Source: UBA2199 sp964628035 (lineage in GTDB: Bacteria > Acidobacteriota > Aminicenantia > UBA2199). From it: a stretch of 64,000 nt of DNA. The position numbers and the translations under genes are program-made. The DNA lies in NCBI GenBank assembly GCA_964628035.1, contig CAZVPI010000006.1, positions 62,001 to 126,000 of the forward strand. Reading direction: 5' to 3'. The notes beneath the pieces were generated by a model. It was not told the origin of the DNA. It ran no database searches and saw only the letters and a list, made by a program, of their open reading frames with translations. Shown one piece after another: positions 46,787 through 55,958 of the stretch. The stretch's first letter is position 1. Each line of letters starts with the position of its first letter.

Positions 46787-47818
46787 ATGATGAAACTGTC
46801 CGACTTTGACTTTAATCTGCCTGCGGAGCTGATCGCCCGTTTCCCGGCCGAGCGCCGCGACGGGTCGCGGCTGCTGCGCCTCGACCGCCGCAGCGGCGCC
46901 GTGTCGCATCACCGCTTCGCCGAGCTCCCGGACCTGCTCGCCGCCGGCGATTTCCTGGTCATGAACGACTCGCGCGTCCTGCCGGCGCGCCTGCTGGGGA
47001 GTGTCGCCGGTTGTCCGGCCGAGCTGCTGGTCGTGCGCGACCCCGGCGATGGAACGCTCGAGGCCCTCTGCCGGCCCGCGGCGCGCTTCCGCCCCGGGCT
47101 GGAGTTCCTGGCCGACGGCGGCCCCCGCGCCGTCGTCATCGAGGCCTGCGGCCGCGGCCGCAGGCGGCTTCGCTTCGACCGCGAGTTCGCCCGCGTCCTC
47201 GAGCACGGCTACGCGCCGCTGCCGCCCTACATCAAGCGCCGGGCGCAGGAGGCGGCCGCCTGCCGATGCTACGATCTGGAGCGCTACCAGACGGTCTATG
47301 CCCGCCGGCCCGGCTCCATCGCCGCCCCGACCGCCGGCCTGCATTTCACGCCGGAGGTCCTGGAGCGGCTCGGCCGCAGCCATGATGTCCTCACCATCAC
47401 CCTTGACGTCGGCGAGGCCACGTTCCAGGCCATCGAAACGGAGGAGCTCGAACGTCACCGCATGGGCAGCGAGCGCATCCGCATCCCGGCCGCGACGGCG
47501 AGGCGCATCGCCGAGCTGAAGGGGCGGGGGGGGGCGCTGCTGGCGGTGGGCACCACCTCGGTGCGCTCGCTGGAGAGTTACGCCCGGCTCGACGCCGGCG
47601 CGCCGCGCGAGGAGTTCGCCTCGGATATTTTCATCGCCCCCAGCTTCCGCTTTCTGCTGGTCGACAAGCTGCTGACCAATTTCCACCTGCCCAGGTCGTC
47701 GCTCTTCATCCTGGCCAGCGCCTTCGCCGGCCCGCAGGCCCTGCGCGAGGCCTACCGCGTCGCCATCGCGGAGAAGTACCGCTTCTTCTCCTATGGCGAC
47801 GCCATGTTGATAGTATAA
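46787..47818 (+). CDS. queA: S-adenosylmethionine:tRNA ribosyltransferase-isomerase
   Basis: 343 aa. It makes epoxyqueuosine on tRNA from preQ1 and SAM, drawing on metK product. LSDFDFNLPAELIARFPAERRDGSRLL, LPPYIKR, YARRPGSIAAPTAGLHFTPE and LLTNFHLPRSSLFILASAFAG are diagnostic. Two adjacent ATGs make the exact start ambiguous by one codon. It is 139 bp after the EF-G paralogue, a gap without any gene. Confidence 0.97.
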   Translation: MMKLSDFDFNLPAELIARFPAERRDGSRLLRLDRRSGAVSHHRFAELPDLLAAGDFLVMNDSRVLPARLLGSVAGCPAELLVVRDPGDGTLEALCRPAARFRPGLEFLADGGPRAVVIEACGRGRRRLRFDREFARVLEHGYAPLPPYIKRRAQEAAACRCYDLERYQTVYARRPGSIAAPTAGLHFTPEVLERLGRSHDVLTITLDVGEATFQAIETEELERHRMGSERIRIPAATARRIAELKGRGGALLAVGTTSVRSLESYARLDAGAPREEFASDIFIAPSFRFLLVDKLLTNFHLPRSSLFILASAFAGPQALREAYRVAIAEKYRFFSYGDAMLIV

Positions 47819-47825
47819 AGGAACG

Positions 47826-48038
47826 ATCTAGAGACGTTAGACGTTAGTAGTTAGTAATTAGCAAGAAAAAAGGCCCTAGAAAATATACTCGTTTACTCGC
47901 TTGCTGACGTCTAGCGTTTTAGAAAAAGACCTTAGGCGTTTGACGTTAGGGGTTAGCAAGTCAACAAGTGACAGTGCCTTTCTCTTGCTAACGTCTAGCG
48001 TCTAACGTCTCGTGCTCGTTCTAACGTCTAACGTCTTC
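47826..48038. repeat. GACGTTAG-word iterated repeat with inverted arms
   Basis: The left arm has GACGTTAGACGTTAG followed by shorter TTAG words (47834 on); the right arm ends CTAACGTCTAGCGTCTAACGTCTCG and a further CTAACGTCTAACGTC. A GACGTTAGGGGTTAG block sits in the middle. It is AT-richer than the genes and fills the whole queA-purC gap up to the purC promoter. Confidence 0.8.
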
Positions 48039-48046
48039 CTCCCCGA

Positions 48047-48075
48047 TTGACAAACGCCCCTGACTTGCCTACAAT
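48047..48075 (+). promoter_or_regulatory. Consensus sigma-70 promoter for purC
   Basis: TTGACA at 48047-48052, 17 bp, TACAAT at 48070-48075. The leader is about 30 nt and contains a GAGAGGAGAG ribosome-binding site. Confidence 0.8.
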
Positions 48076-48112
48076 GAGGCTTCATCGTTTCCAACAACGC
48101 GAGAGGAGAGCA

Positions 48113-49009
48113 ATGCTGCAGGCACTGGACAAGGCAGAACTGCCTTTCAAATTATTCAAGCGCGGCAAGGTGCGAGACGTGTTCGAGGTCGACGGCCGGC
48201 TGCTGATCGTTTCCAGCGATCGCATCTCGGCCTTCGACTACGTCCTGCCCTCGCTCATACCAGGCAAGGGAGCCGTCCTGAACCGCCTCGCCGCCTTCTG
48301 GTTCGAGCGCACGCGCGGCATCGTCCCCAACCACGTGATCAGCTCCACGCCCGAGGCGCTGCCCGAGTTCCGCGATCATGCCGCCGTGCTGCACAAGCGG
48401 GCGCTGCTGGCCCGCCGCCTCGACGCCTTGCCGGTCGAGGCCATCGTCCGCGGCTACATCGTCGGCTCGGGCTGGAACGCCTACCAGAAGGACGGGGCGA
48501 TCTGCGGCGTGAAGCTGCCCGCCGGGCTGCGCTTCGCCGACCGCCTGGACGAGCCCGTCTTCACCCCCACCACCAAGGCCGAAAAAGGGCACGACGAGAA
48601 CATCACCTTCGGCCAGCTCGCCGGCCGCCTGGGCAGCGAGACGGCCGGGCGCATCCGCGACCTGTCGCTGCGCCTGTTCACCGCCGCCGGCGCCTACGCC
48701 CTGGAGCGGGGCATCATCATCGCCGATTCCAAGTTCGAATTCGGCCGCGGCGAGAACGGGGAGATCGTGGTCATCGACGAGATCTTCACCCCCGACTCCT
48801 CCCGCTTCTGGAAGCGCGACGAATACCGCCCCGGCCAGGAGCCTCCGCCCTTCGACAAGCAGTTCGTGCGCAACCACCTGCTGGCCTCCTCCTGGGACCG
48901 GAATTCCCCGCCCCCGCCGCTGCCCGCGGACGTCATCGAGGCCACGGCGGCCAAGTACGGCGAGATCTACCGCGTCCTGACCGGCCTCCCGGCCGGCGAC
49001 CTGGCCTAG
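48113..49009 (+). CDS. purC: Phosphoribosylaminoimidazole-succinocarboxamide synthase
   Basis: 298 aa, the long SAICAR synthetase type. It joins aspartate to CAIR in purine synthesis. GKVRDVFEVDGRLLIVSSDRISAFDYVLPSLIPGKGAVL, EAIVRGYIVGSGW and IADSKFEFG are hallmarks. The start at 48113 is chosen because of the GGAGAG site and the promoter at 48047; the earlier in-frame start would lie inside the promoter. Confidence 0.97.
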   Translation: MLQALDKAELPFKLFKRGKVRDVFEVDGRLLIVSSDRISAFDYVLPSLIPGKGAVLNRLAAFWFERTRGIVPNHVISSTPEALPEFRDHAAVLHKRALLARRLDALPVEAIVRGYIVGSGWNAYQKDGAICGVKLPAGLRFADRLDEPVFTPTTKAEKGHDENITFGQLAGRLGSETAGRIRDLSLRLFTAAGAYALERGIIIADSKFEFGRGENGEIVVIDEIFTPDSSRFWKRDEYRPGQEPPPFDKQFVRNHLLASSWDRNSPPPPLPADVIEATAAKYGEIYRVLTGLPAGDLA

Positions 49010-49025
49010 CGCCGGCGGCACCCCC

Positions 49026-49301
49026 ATGACAGCCAAACGGATCACTGAGCTGGCCGATCAGTTCGAGGCCCTGACCATCAAGAACCAGATGCGCATCCTG
49101 GCCGGGAAGGCGGTCAATTCCCGCTACCTCTTCTTCCGCGAGATCACCGAGGAGTTCGAGCGGACCCTGCTGCAGGCCCTGCTGGAAAAGCACGACTACA
49201 ACCTGCTGAAGATGTCGGCCAGCGTCAAGCTGCACCGCAACACCATCGCCAAGAAGATGCGCAAGCTCAAGATCAAGGAGAAGCGGGCCCGGGGCAAGTG
49301 A
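49026..49301 (+). CDS. Fis-type helix-turn-helix protein
   Basis: 91 aa. The C-terminal 45 residues (LLQALLEKHDYNLLKMSASVKLHRNTIAKKMRKL) form a Fis-family HTH like the end of NtrC-type regulators; the N-terminal part is helical and has no receiver or AAA+ domain. It is 16 bp after purC. It may be a stand-alone nucleoid-type or regulatory DNA-binding protein. Confidence 0.85.
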   Translation: MTAKRITELADQFEALTIKNQMRILAGKAVNSRYLFFREITEEFERTLLQALLEKHDYNLLKMSASVKLHRNTIAKKMRKLKIKEKRARGK

Positions 49302-49322
49302 GTCCGGAACTCCCGGCGGCGG

Positions 49323-49351
49323 TTGCCAAGCGCCGCCCCCTGTGCTATAAG
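49323..49351 (+). promoter_or_regulatory. Sigma-70-type promoter for the acyl-activating enzyme
   Basis: TTGCCA at 49323-49328, 17 bp, TATAAG at 49346-49351 preceded by TGTGC. The gene starts at 49385. Confidence 0.65.
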
Positions 49352-49384
49352 GAATCGTTAAAAAAAAAGCACCGGAGGTGACCC

Positions 49385-50902
49385 TTGCTCCTGCACCAGG
49401 AATTCGTCAAGAACGCCAAGAAGTTCGGGGCCAAGCCGGCGATCATCGACCGCTTTTTGGAGAAGACGGTCAGCTATGAGAAGGCGCTGATCGCCTCGCT
49501 GATCCTGGCCAACAAGTTCAAGAAGTACCGCGACGGCTTCATCGGCATCATGGTGCCGACGTCGGCCGGCTGCATGCTGTCGGTGCTGGGGGTGCTCCTG
49601 GCCGGCAAGGTGCCGGTGATGATCAATTACTCGACCGGGGCCGCCGGCAACGCCGAGTACGCCCAGCGCAAGTGCGGCTTCAAGACCATCATCGCCTCGC
49701 GGGCGCTGCTGGAAAAGATCGGCTGCCGGCTGGTGTCGGGCATGGTCTTCCTGGAGGACATCATGGCGGGCATCAGCCCCATCGACAAGGTGGCGGCGCT
49801 GGTCAAGTCCAAGCTGCCGCTGCGCCTGCTGCTGAATTCGCTGCACGCGGGCGACCCCGACGACAACCTGGTCATCCTCTTCACCTCGGGAAGCGAGAAG
49901 GACCCCAAGGCGGTGCAGCTGACCCACCGCAACATCGGCTCCAACGTCCAGGACATCGGCCGCGTTCTGGACGTGACCAGCGACGACGTCATGCTGGCCA
50001 ACCTGCCGCTGTTCCACGTGTTCGGCCACAACATCGACTTCTGGCTGCCTCTGCTCTACGGCATGACCATCGTCGCCTACGCCAACCCCCTGGAGTACCG
50101 CAAGATCAGCACCCTCGTGCGCGAGGAGAAGGTCTCGCTGATGGTCGGCACCCCCAGCTTCTTCGCCGGCTACCTGCGCCAGTCCGATCCCGGCGACTTC
50201 AGCACGGTGCGCGTCGCCGTGGCCGGGGCCGACAAGACCCCCGACTCGCTGCGCCAGGGCTTCCTGCAGAAGCACGGCCTGGAGCTGTGCGAGGGCTACG
50301 GCACCACCGAGACCAGCCCGGTCGTCTCCACCAACCTGCCCGGGGCCAACAAGCCGGGGAGCATCGGCAAGGTCCTGCCCAGCGTGCGCGTGAAGATCGT
50401 CGACATCAACACCGGCGAGGTTCTGCCGCCGGGCGGGGAGGGCAAGATCCTGGTCAAGGGCGACCTGGTGATGAAGGGCTACTTCGACGACCTGGAGGAG
50501 ACCTCGCTGCGCATCAAGGACGGCTGGTACGAGACGGGCGACATGGGCGTCCTCGACGAGGAGGGCTACCTGTGGCACCGCGGCCGGCTGAAGCGCTTCG
50601 TCAAGATCGGCGGCGAGATGGTCTCGCTGGTGCGGGTGGAGACGGAGATGCTCAGGCACCTGCCCGAGGGGATCGACTGCTGCGTGGTCGAGGTCCCCGA
50701 CTCGCTGAAGGGGGCGAGGATCGTCGCCGCCGTGACCGGGGAGATCAACGAGCGCAAGGTCCTCAAGGCCTTGGCCGAGGAGCTGCCGGCGATCGCTTTG
50801 CCCAGGCAGTTCGTGGTGCTGGGCGAGTTCCCCAAGATGGGCAGCGGCAAGATCGACTTCCGCACCATCACCGAGCTGGTGCGCCAGAAGCTGAATTCCT
50901 GA
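49385..50902 (+). CDS. AMP-dependent acyl-CoA/acyl-ACP synthetase-like enzyme
   Basis: 505 aa from a TTG start with a GGAGGTG site 5 nt upstream. The AMP-binding P-loop is LFTSGSEKDPKAVQLTHRN, followed by LPLFHVFGHNIDFWLPL, EGYGTTETSPVVS, WYETGDMGVLDEEGYL and the C-terminal GSGKID lysine motif. It resembles the acyl-ligase half of Aas (2-acylglycerophosphoethanolamine acyltransferase/acyl-ACP synthetase), so fatty-acid activation for lipid repair is likely. Substrate is not proven. Confidence 0.85.
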   Translation: MLLHQEFVKNAKKFGAKPAIIDRFLEKTVSYEKALIASLILANKFKKYRDGFIGIMVPTSAGCMLSVLGVLLAGKVPVMINYSTGAAGNAEYAQRKCGFKTIIASRALLEKIGCRLVSGMVFLEDIMAGISPIDKVAALVKSKLPLRLLLNSLHAGDPDDNLVILFTSGSEKDPKAVQLTHRNIGSNVQDIGRVLDVTSDDVMLANLPLFHVFGHNIDFWLPLLYGMTIVAYANPLEYRKISTLVREEKVSLMVGTPSFFAGYLRQSDPGDFSTVRVAVAGADKTPDSLRQGFLQKHGLELCEGYGTTETSPVVSTNLPGANKPGSIGKVLPSVRVKIVDINTGEVLPPGGEGKILVKGDLVMKGYFDDLEETSLRIKDGWYETGDMGVLDEEGYLWHRGRLKRFVKIGGEMVSLVRVETEMLRHLPEGIDCCVVEVPDSLKGARIVAAVTGEINERKVLKALAEELPAIALPRQFVVLGEFPKMGSGKIDFRTITELVRQKLNS

Positions 50903-50930
50903 GCCGGCCCCGGCCGCCTGCGGGCCCGCC

Positions 50931-51692
50931 TTAGAAGAAGGCCAGCACCAGCGCGCCCAGGGGCAGGACGTACCAGGCGAAGCGGTGGAAACGGTCGCGG
51001 GCGACGATGCGCCGCAGCAACGCCAGGGACAGCAGCCCCGTGAGCGCCGCCACCGCCACGGCCAGCGCCAGATGCGGCCAGTGGCCGCCGCTCCAGGGAA
51101 CGGCCGACGATTCCAGCAGCAGCGCCCCCAAGACCGCCGGGATGGACAGGAGAAAAGAGAAGCGGAAGGAGAAGTCGAAGCCCAGCCCCAGGACCAGGGC
51201 TACGGCGATGGTCGTGCCCGAGCGCGAGACGCCGGGGGTGATGGCGATGCCCTGGGCCACGCCGATGATCAGGGCGGCCGCCAGGTCGGGGATCCTGCCG
51301 TTCAGCCTCAGGAACCTGCCCGCCAGCAGGACGACGCCGGTAAACAGGAAGGCCAAGCCCAGGTGGGAAGTGCGGCTGAAAAGCGACTCGAAAAAATCCT
51401 TGAGCAGGAAACCGATCAGGGCCGTGGGCACGCTGGCCGTTGCCAGCAGCCCGATCAGGCGGAGGTTTTCCTTGCGGTAGAAGCGCAGCGCCAGCTCCTT
51501 CAGGTCGGAGAAGAAATAGACGACCACCGCCAGCAGGGTGCCCAGGTGGAAGAAAATATCGTAGACCAGAGGCAGGGTGTTGAAGTCCAGCCAGTGCTGG
51601 AAAAGCACCAGGTGGCCGCTGGAGCTGACCGGAAAGAACTCGGTGAGCCCCTGGACCGCGGCCAGCAGGACGATCTTCAGCGTTTGCGGCAC
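50931..51692 (-). CDS. uppP: Undecaprenyl-diphosphatase
   Basis: 253 aa, multi-pass membrane protein. GLTEFFPVSSSGHLVL is the UppP/BacA active-site motif, with PGVSRSGTT the second. It recycles the lipid carrier for cell wall and polysaccharide synthesis. It starts 2 bp after the phosphohexomutase stop, so both envelope-precursor genes are cotranscribed. Confidence 0.97.
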   Translation of the reverse strand: MPQTLKIVLLAAVQGLTEFFPVSSSGHLVLFQHWLDFNTLPLVYDIFFHLGTLLAVVVYFFSDLKELALRFYRKENLRLIGLLATASVPTALIGFLLKDFFESLFSRTSHLGLAFLFTGVVLLAGRFLRLNGRIPDLAAALIIGVAQGIAITPGVSRSGTTIAVALVLGLGFDFSFRFSFLLSIPAVLGALLLESSAVPWSGGHWPHLALAVAVAALTGLLSLALLRRIVARDRFHRFAWYVLPLGALVLAFF

Positions 51693-51694
51693 GC

Positions 51695-53059
51695 TCAGCC
51701 GCCGACCTGGGCCTGGGCGCGGGCGATGGCCGCGTCGACCTCGGCCTGGATGCGTTCCAGTTCCTCCTGGGAATCGGCCTCGCAGCGCACGACCAGCGAA
51801 GGCTGGGTGTTGGAGGCGCGCACCAGGGCCCAGCCGCGGGGAAACTGCACGCGGGCGCCGTCGATGTCGATCACCGGCAGGCGGCCGCGGAAATGGTCGC
51901 GCACGACCTCGACGACGCGGAATTTAACGTCGTCGCCGCAGTCGACGCGGAGCTCTGGGGTGTTGAAAACCCGGGGGATCTCGTCGAAGCGCTCGGCCAG
52001 CGAGGCCTGACCGGCGGCCAAGAGCTCCAGCAGGCGCGCCCCGGCGTAGACGGCGTCGTCGAAGCCGAACCACTTGTCGTTGAAGAAGACGTGGCCGCTC
52101 ACCTCGCCGGCGGCCAAGGCGTTGATCTCGAAGAGCTTCTTCTTGATCAGCGAGTGGCCGGCCTTCCACATGACGGGATTGCCCCCCAGCCGCCGCACCT
52201 CGCTGTAGAAAACCTCCGATGCCTTGACCTCGGAGATGATCGTGGCCCCGGGATGGGCCCGCAGGATGTCCTTGGCGAAGATCAGCAGCAGCTGGTCGCC
52301 CCAGAGGATGCGCCCCAGGTTGTCGACCACGCCGATGCGGTCGGCGTCGCCGTCGAGGCCGATGCCCAGGTCGGAGCCGGTTTCGCGCACCCTGGCGATC
52401 AGGTGCTGCAGGTTCTTGGCCACGGTGGGATCGGGATGGTGGTTGGGGAAGCGGCCGTCGACGTCGCAAAAGAGCGGCAGGACCTCGGCTCCCAGGCGGC
52501 GGTAAAGCTCGGGGGCGGTGATGCCGCCGGTGCCGTTGCCGGCGTCGACCACCACCCGCAGCCGGCGCTTCAGGGAGACGTTGCCCTCGATGTAGGCCAA
52601 GTACTCCTCGAGAATGTCCCGCGGGACCACCGCGCCGGGCTTCTCGGGCGCATAGGGGCCGTTCACGGCCAGGCGGTGGATCTCCTTCACCTGCTCGCCG
52701 TAGAGGGCGGCGGTGCCCAGCATGACCTTCAAGCCGTTGTACTCGCTGGGGTTGTGCGAGGCGGTGACGACCACGGCGCCGCCGAGGCGGTGGCGGAAGG
52801 CGGCGTAGTACACCACCGGCGAGGGGACCAGGCCCAGGTCGGTCACCCGCAGCCCGTAGCGGGCCAGGGTGCGGCACAGCAGGTCCTTGATGCGCGGCGA
52901 GCTGGGCCGGCCGTCCATGCCCACGGCCACCGTCTCCCGGTTCTCGCGGACGTAGATGGCGGCGATGGCCATGGCGATGCGCTCGACCACCGGGTCGCCG
53001 AGCTCGCTTTCAGCCAGGCCGCGGATATCGTATTCGCGGAACATCGCTTCGTTGATCAT
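51695..53059 (-). CDS. Phosphomannomutase/phosphoglucomutase
   Basis: 454 aa. FREYDIRG at the N-terminus and the catalytic phosphoserine loop VVVTASHNPSEYNG identify the alpha-D-phosphohexomutase family; GLDGDADRIGVVD binds metal and the late VRASNTQPSLVVRCEA binds the phosphate. It interconverts hexose 1- and 6-phosphates for sugar-nucleotide synthesis. The ATG at 53059 has a GGAGG site 9 nt upstream; in-frame upstream extension is repeat sequence. Confidence 0.94.
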   Translation of the reverse strand: MINEAMFREYDIRGLAESELGDPVVERIAMAIAAIYVRENRETVAVGMDGRPSSPRIKDLLCRTLARYGLRVTDLGLVPSPVVYYAAFRHRLGGAVVVTASHNPSEYNGLKVMLGTAALYGEQVKEIHRLAVNGPYAPEKPGAVVPRDILEEYLAYIEGNVSLKRRLRVVVDAGNGTGGITAPELYRRLGAEVLPLFCDVDGRFPNHHPDPTVAKNLQHLIARVRETGSDLGIGLDGDADRIGVVDNLGRILWGDQLLLIFAKDILRAHPGATIISEVKASEVFYSEVRRLGGNPVMWKAGHSLIKKKLFEINALAAGEVSGHVFFNDKWFGFDDAVYAGARLLELLAAGQASLAERFDEIPRVFNTPELRVDCGDDVKFRVVEVVRDHFRGRLPVIDIDGARVQFPRGWALVRASNTQPSLVVRCEADSQEELERIQAEVDAAIARAQAQVGG

Positions 53060-53084
53060 TGAGGGAACCTCCATGGAAAAAGCC

Positions 53085-53113
53085 ATTATACCCCAGGATT
53101 TCCCTTCGAGCAA
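53085..53113 (-). promoter_or_regulatory. Sigma-70-type promoter for phosphohexomutase-uppP
   Basis: Minus strand TTGCTC (53113-53108), 17 bp, perfect TATAAT (53090-53085), about 25 nt before the ATG. Confidence 0.7.
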
Positions 53114-53142
53114 TCGTGACGCGTGGCCTGAAAGCAACAAAG

Positions 53143-53353
53143 TTCCAAGCACCAAATCCCACATTCCAATCCCCTGACGGGGACACGGCGGCCGGAAACG
53201 AAGCCAAGACGTGATGGCAATAGGGGCAGTGGTCGTAGCCTGCAATGTAAGCGCCTTTGCCTTCATTGTTGCCTTACTCCTTTTGCATGCCTTGGTTTGG
53301 GTCATTCGCTCATCGGAATTCGGTGCTTGCTTGTGATTCGGTGCTTGGCATTT
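53143..53353. repeat. Dispersed intergenic repeat, family A, copy 3 (inverted)
   Basis: The ends TTCCAAGCACCAAATCCCA and GGTGCTTGGCA match copies 1 and 2, but the internal module appears as its reverse complement (CTTGGTTTGGGTCAT near 53290), so this copy is inverted and diverged. The 53060-53457 interval has no supported gene, only this repeat and two divergent promoters. Confidence 0.75.
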
Positions 53354-53385
53354 CATGTTGCCCGTCACGCGTCACGGTCGTTCGC

Positions 53386-53414
53386 TTGACGAATTTGGGC
53401 GCGTTTGCTATAGT
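53386..53414 (+). promoter_or_regulatory. Sigma-70-type promoter for lhgO
   Basis: TTGACG at 53386-53391, 17 bp, TATAGT at 53409-53414, with TGC before the -10 box. The chosen ATG at 53458 has a GGAGG site. Confidence 0.75.
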
Positions 53415-53457
53415 GGCCTCTCAAATCGGCATGGCGGGAAATCCCCGGAGGTTCCTG

Positions 53458-54672
53458 ATGGCGGATCGGGTCTACGATGTGGCGGTCATCGGCGGCGGCA
53501 TCGTCGGTCTGGCCACGGCCATGGCGCTGGTCAAGGGCGGCGCGAGAGCGGTCGTGGTCCTCGAGGCCGAGGACAGGCTGGCCGCCCACCAGACCGGCAA
53601 CAACAGCGGCGTCATCCATTCGGGGCTCTATTACAAGCCCGGCTCCCTGAAGGCGCAAAACTGCGTGGCTGGCCGCGAGGCTTTGTATCGCTTCTGCGCC
53701 GAGCACGGCATCGCCCACGAGCGCTGCGGCAAGCTGGTGGTGGCCACGCGCGCCGGCGAGCTGCCGGCGCTCGCAGCCGTCGAGCGGAAGGGCCGGGACA
53801 ACGGCCTGCTGCGGCTGCGCCGCCTGGGTCCCGGGGAGCTGAAGGAGCACGAACCGCATGTGGCCGGCATCGCCGGGCTCTGGGTGGGGGAGACCGGCAT
53901 CGTCGACTATGCCCAGGTGTGCGCCAAGTACGCCGAAATCATCGGCAACGGCGGCGGCGAGATCCGCATGCGCTTCGCGGTCCGCGGCTGCCGCCGCGAC
54001 GGCTCCGAGCTCCGGCTTTTGTCGCCGGCGGGCGAGGTGCGCTGCCGCGGCCTGGTCAACTGCGCCGGCCTGCAGTCGGACCGTGTGGCCCGCCTGTGCG
54101 GTGTGCGGCCGGGGCTGCAGATCGTCCCCTTCCGCGGCGAGTACTATCAACTGGCCCCCGAGCGCCAGGGGCTGGTGCGCAACCTGATCTACCCGGTCCC
54201 CGACGCCCGTTTCCCCTTCCTGGGGGTGCATTTCACGCGCATGATCGCCGGCGGCGTCGAGGCGGGGCCCAACGCCGTGCTGGCTTTCAAGCGCCACGGC
54301 TACGGCAAGACCAGCTTCAGCCTGCGCGATACGGCGCAGATGCTGGGCTATCCAGGCTTCTGGATCATGGGCCTGAAGCACTGGCGCATGGGGCTGGGCG
54401 AGTTCTACCGTTCCTTCTCCAAGCGGGCCTTTGTCCGCGCCCTGCAGCGGCTGCTGCCCGAGGTCCAGGCCGCCGACCTGGCGCCGGGCGGCGCCGGCGT
54501 GCGCGCCCAGGCGCTGGAAAGGAACGGCTTCCTGGCCGACGACTTCCGCATCCAGGAGGCCGAGCGCATGGTGCACGTGCTCAACGCGCCTTCCCCAGCC
54601 GCCACCGCCTCGATCAGCATCGGCGAGACGATCGCGGCCCAGGCCCGCCGCAACTTCGATCTCGGGCGCTAG
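53458..54672 (+). CDS. lhgO: L-2-hydroxyglutarate oxidase (FAD-dependent)
   Basis: 404 aa. The dinucleotide-binding motif VIGGGIVGLATAMAL opens the protein; HQTGNNSGVIHSGLYYKPGSLKA and GVHFTRMIAGGVEAGPNAVLAFKRHGY are diagnostic of the LhgO/L2HGDH group. It oxidises L-2-hydroxyglutarate to 2-oxoglutarate and passes electrons to the quinone pool. The ATG at 53458 with a GGAGG site is preferred over one at 53431. It is 13 bp from the next gene. Confidence 0.95.
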   Translation: MADRVYDVAVIGGGIVGLATAMALVKGGARAVVVLEAEDRLAAHQTGNNSGVIHSGLYYKPGSLKAQNCVAGREALYRFCAEHGIAHERCGKLVVATRAGELPALAAVERKGRDNGLLRLRRLGPGELKEHEPHVAGIAGLWVGETGIVDYAQVCAKYAEIIGNGGGEIRMRFAVRGCRRDGSELRLLSPAGEVRCRGLVNCAGLQSDRVARLCGVRPGLQIVPFRGEYYQLAPERQGLVRNLIYPVPDARFPFLGVHFTRMIAGGVEAGPNAVLAFKRHGYGKTSFSLRDTAQMLGYPGFWIMGLKHWRMGLGEFYRSFSKRAFVRALQRLLPEVQAADLAPGGAGVRAQALERNGFLADDFRIQEAERMVHVLNAPSPAATASISIGETIAAQARRNFDLGR

Positions 54673-54685
54673 GCAGGGGGCAAGC

Positions 54686-55930
54686 ATGGGTTTCCCGATC
54701 GATCGCGTGCGCGCCGAGTTCCCGGCCCTGGCCTCGGGCGCGCTGTTTTTCGACGGCCCAGGGGGGACGCAGGTGCCGCGGGCGGTGATCGAAGCGGTTT
54801 CGGCCTATTACCGCGAGGCCAACGCCAACGAGCACGGCCGCTTCGCCTTCTCGCGGCGCAGCGACGGCATCCTTGCCGCCGGCCGCGAGGCCATGGCCGA
54901 TCTCCTCAACGCCCGCTCGGAAGACGAGATCGTCTTCGGCGCCAACATGACCACCCTGACCCTGCACCTGGCGCGGGCCCTGGCCCGCGAATGGCCCGTT
55001 GGCGGCGAGGTCGTGGTCACCCGTCTCGACCATGACGCCAACATCGCCCCCTGGCTGCACCTGCAGGAGAACGGAGCGGTGGTGCGCTGGATCGAGTTCG
55101 ATCCCGGCGACTGCACCCTGAAGCTGGACGGCCTGGAGGACGTCCTTTCGCAACGCACGCGCCTGGTGGCCGTCGGCGGCGCCTCCAACGCCTTCGGCAC
55201 GGTCAACGACCTGCCGCGCATCCTGGAAGCCGCCCGCGCGGTCGGCGCGCTGACCTTCGTCGACGCCGTCCATTTGGCCCCGCACCGGCCGATCGATGTC
55301 CAGCTCCTGGGCTGCGATTTTCTGGCCTGCTCGCCCTACAAGTTCTACGGGCCCCACTCGGGCGTCCTCTACGGCAGGCGCGAGGCCCTGGAGCGGCTCT
55401 CCCCCTACAAGGTGCGGCCGTCGCCCGCCCATGCCCCGGACCGCTTCGAGACCGGAACCAAGATCCACGAGAACATCGCCGGCGTCGCCGCCGCCGTCGA
55501 TTTCCTGGCCGGCCTGGGCAACGGCCCCGAGGACGGCTTCACGGCCTATGCCCCCGGCCGTAGGCGCCGGCTGAAGCAGGCGCTGGGTGCCATCCGCGAG
55601 CATGAGACCCGGCTCTTCTCGCGCCTGCTCGAGGGCCTGACGAAGATCAAGGGCATGAGGCTTTACGGGATCGCCGATCCCGCCCGCCTCGCCGAGCGGA
55701 CGCCCACGGCCTGCTTCAACCTGGAGGGGCGCACGCCGGCGGAGGTCGCCGAGCGGCTCGGCGCCGAGGGCATCCAGGTCTGGGACGGCGACTATTACGC
55801 CTGGGAGGCGATGAGATTCCTGGGGCTGGGGGAAAGCGGCGGCGCCGTGCGCGCCGGCCTCTCCCTGTACAACACCGACGAGGAAGTGGAGCGCTTCCTC
55901 CAGGCCCTGGAGCGCATCGCCCGTTCCTGA
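54686..55930 (+). CDS. Cysteine-desulfurase-like PLP protein (VC1184-type)
   Basis: 414 aa, class V aminotransferase fold. FDGPGGTQVPRAVIEAVSAYY at the N-terminus and DFLACSPYKFYGPHSGVLYGR with the PLP lysine identify the cysteine-desulfurase-like subgroup. That subgroup is set apart from IscS/SufS and its sulfur-transfer role is unproven. It is 13 bp after lhgO and converges with the kdpD-like gene. Confidence 0.88.
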   Translation: MGFPIDRVRAEFPALASGALFFDGPGGTQVPRAVIEAVSAYYREANANEHGRFAFSRRSDGILAAGREAMADLLNARSEDEIVFGANMTTLTLHLARALAREWPVGGEVVVTRLDHDANIAPWLHLQENGAVVRWIEFDPGDCTLKLDGLEDVLSQRTRLVAVGGASNAFGTVNDLPRILEAARAVGALTFVDAVHLAPHRPIDVQLLGCDFLACSPYKFYGPHSGVLYGRREALERLSPYKVRPSPAHAPDRFETGTKIHENIAGVAAAVDFLAGLGNGPEDGFTAYAPGRRRRLKQALGAIREHETRLFSRLLEGLTKIKGMRLYGIADPARLAERTPTACFNLEGRTPAEVAERLGAEGIQVWDGDYYAWEAMRFLGLGESGGAVRAGLSLYNTDEEVERFLQALERIARS

Positions 55931-55958
55931 TCTTCCCGCTGCCCTGCGCGCGGCGGTG

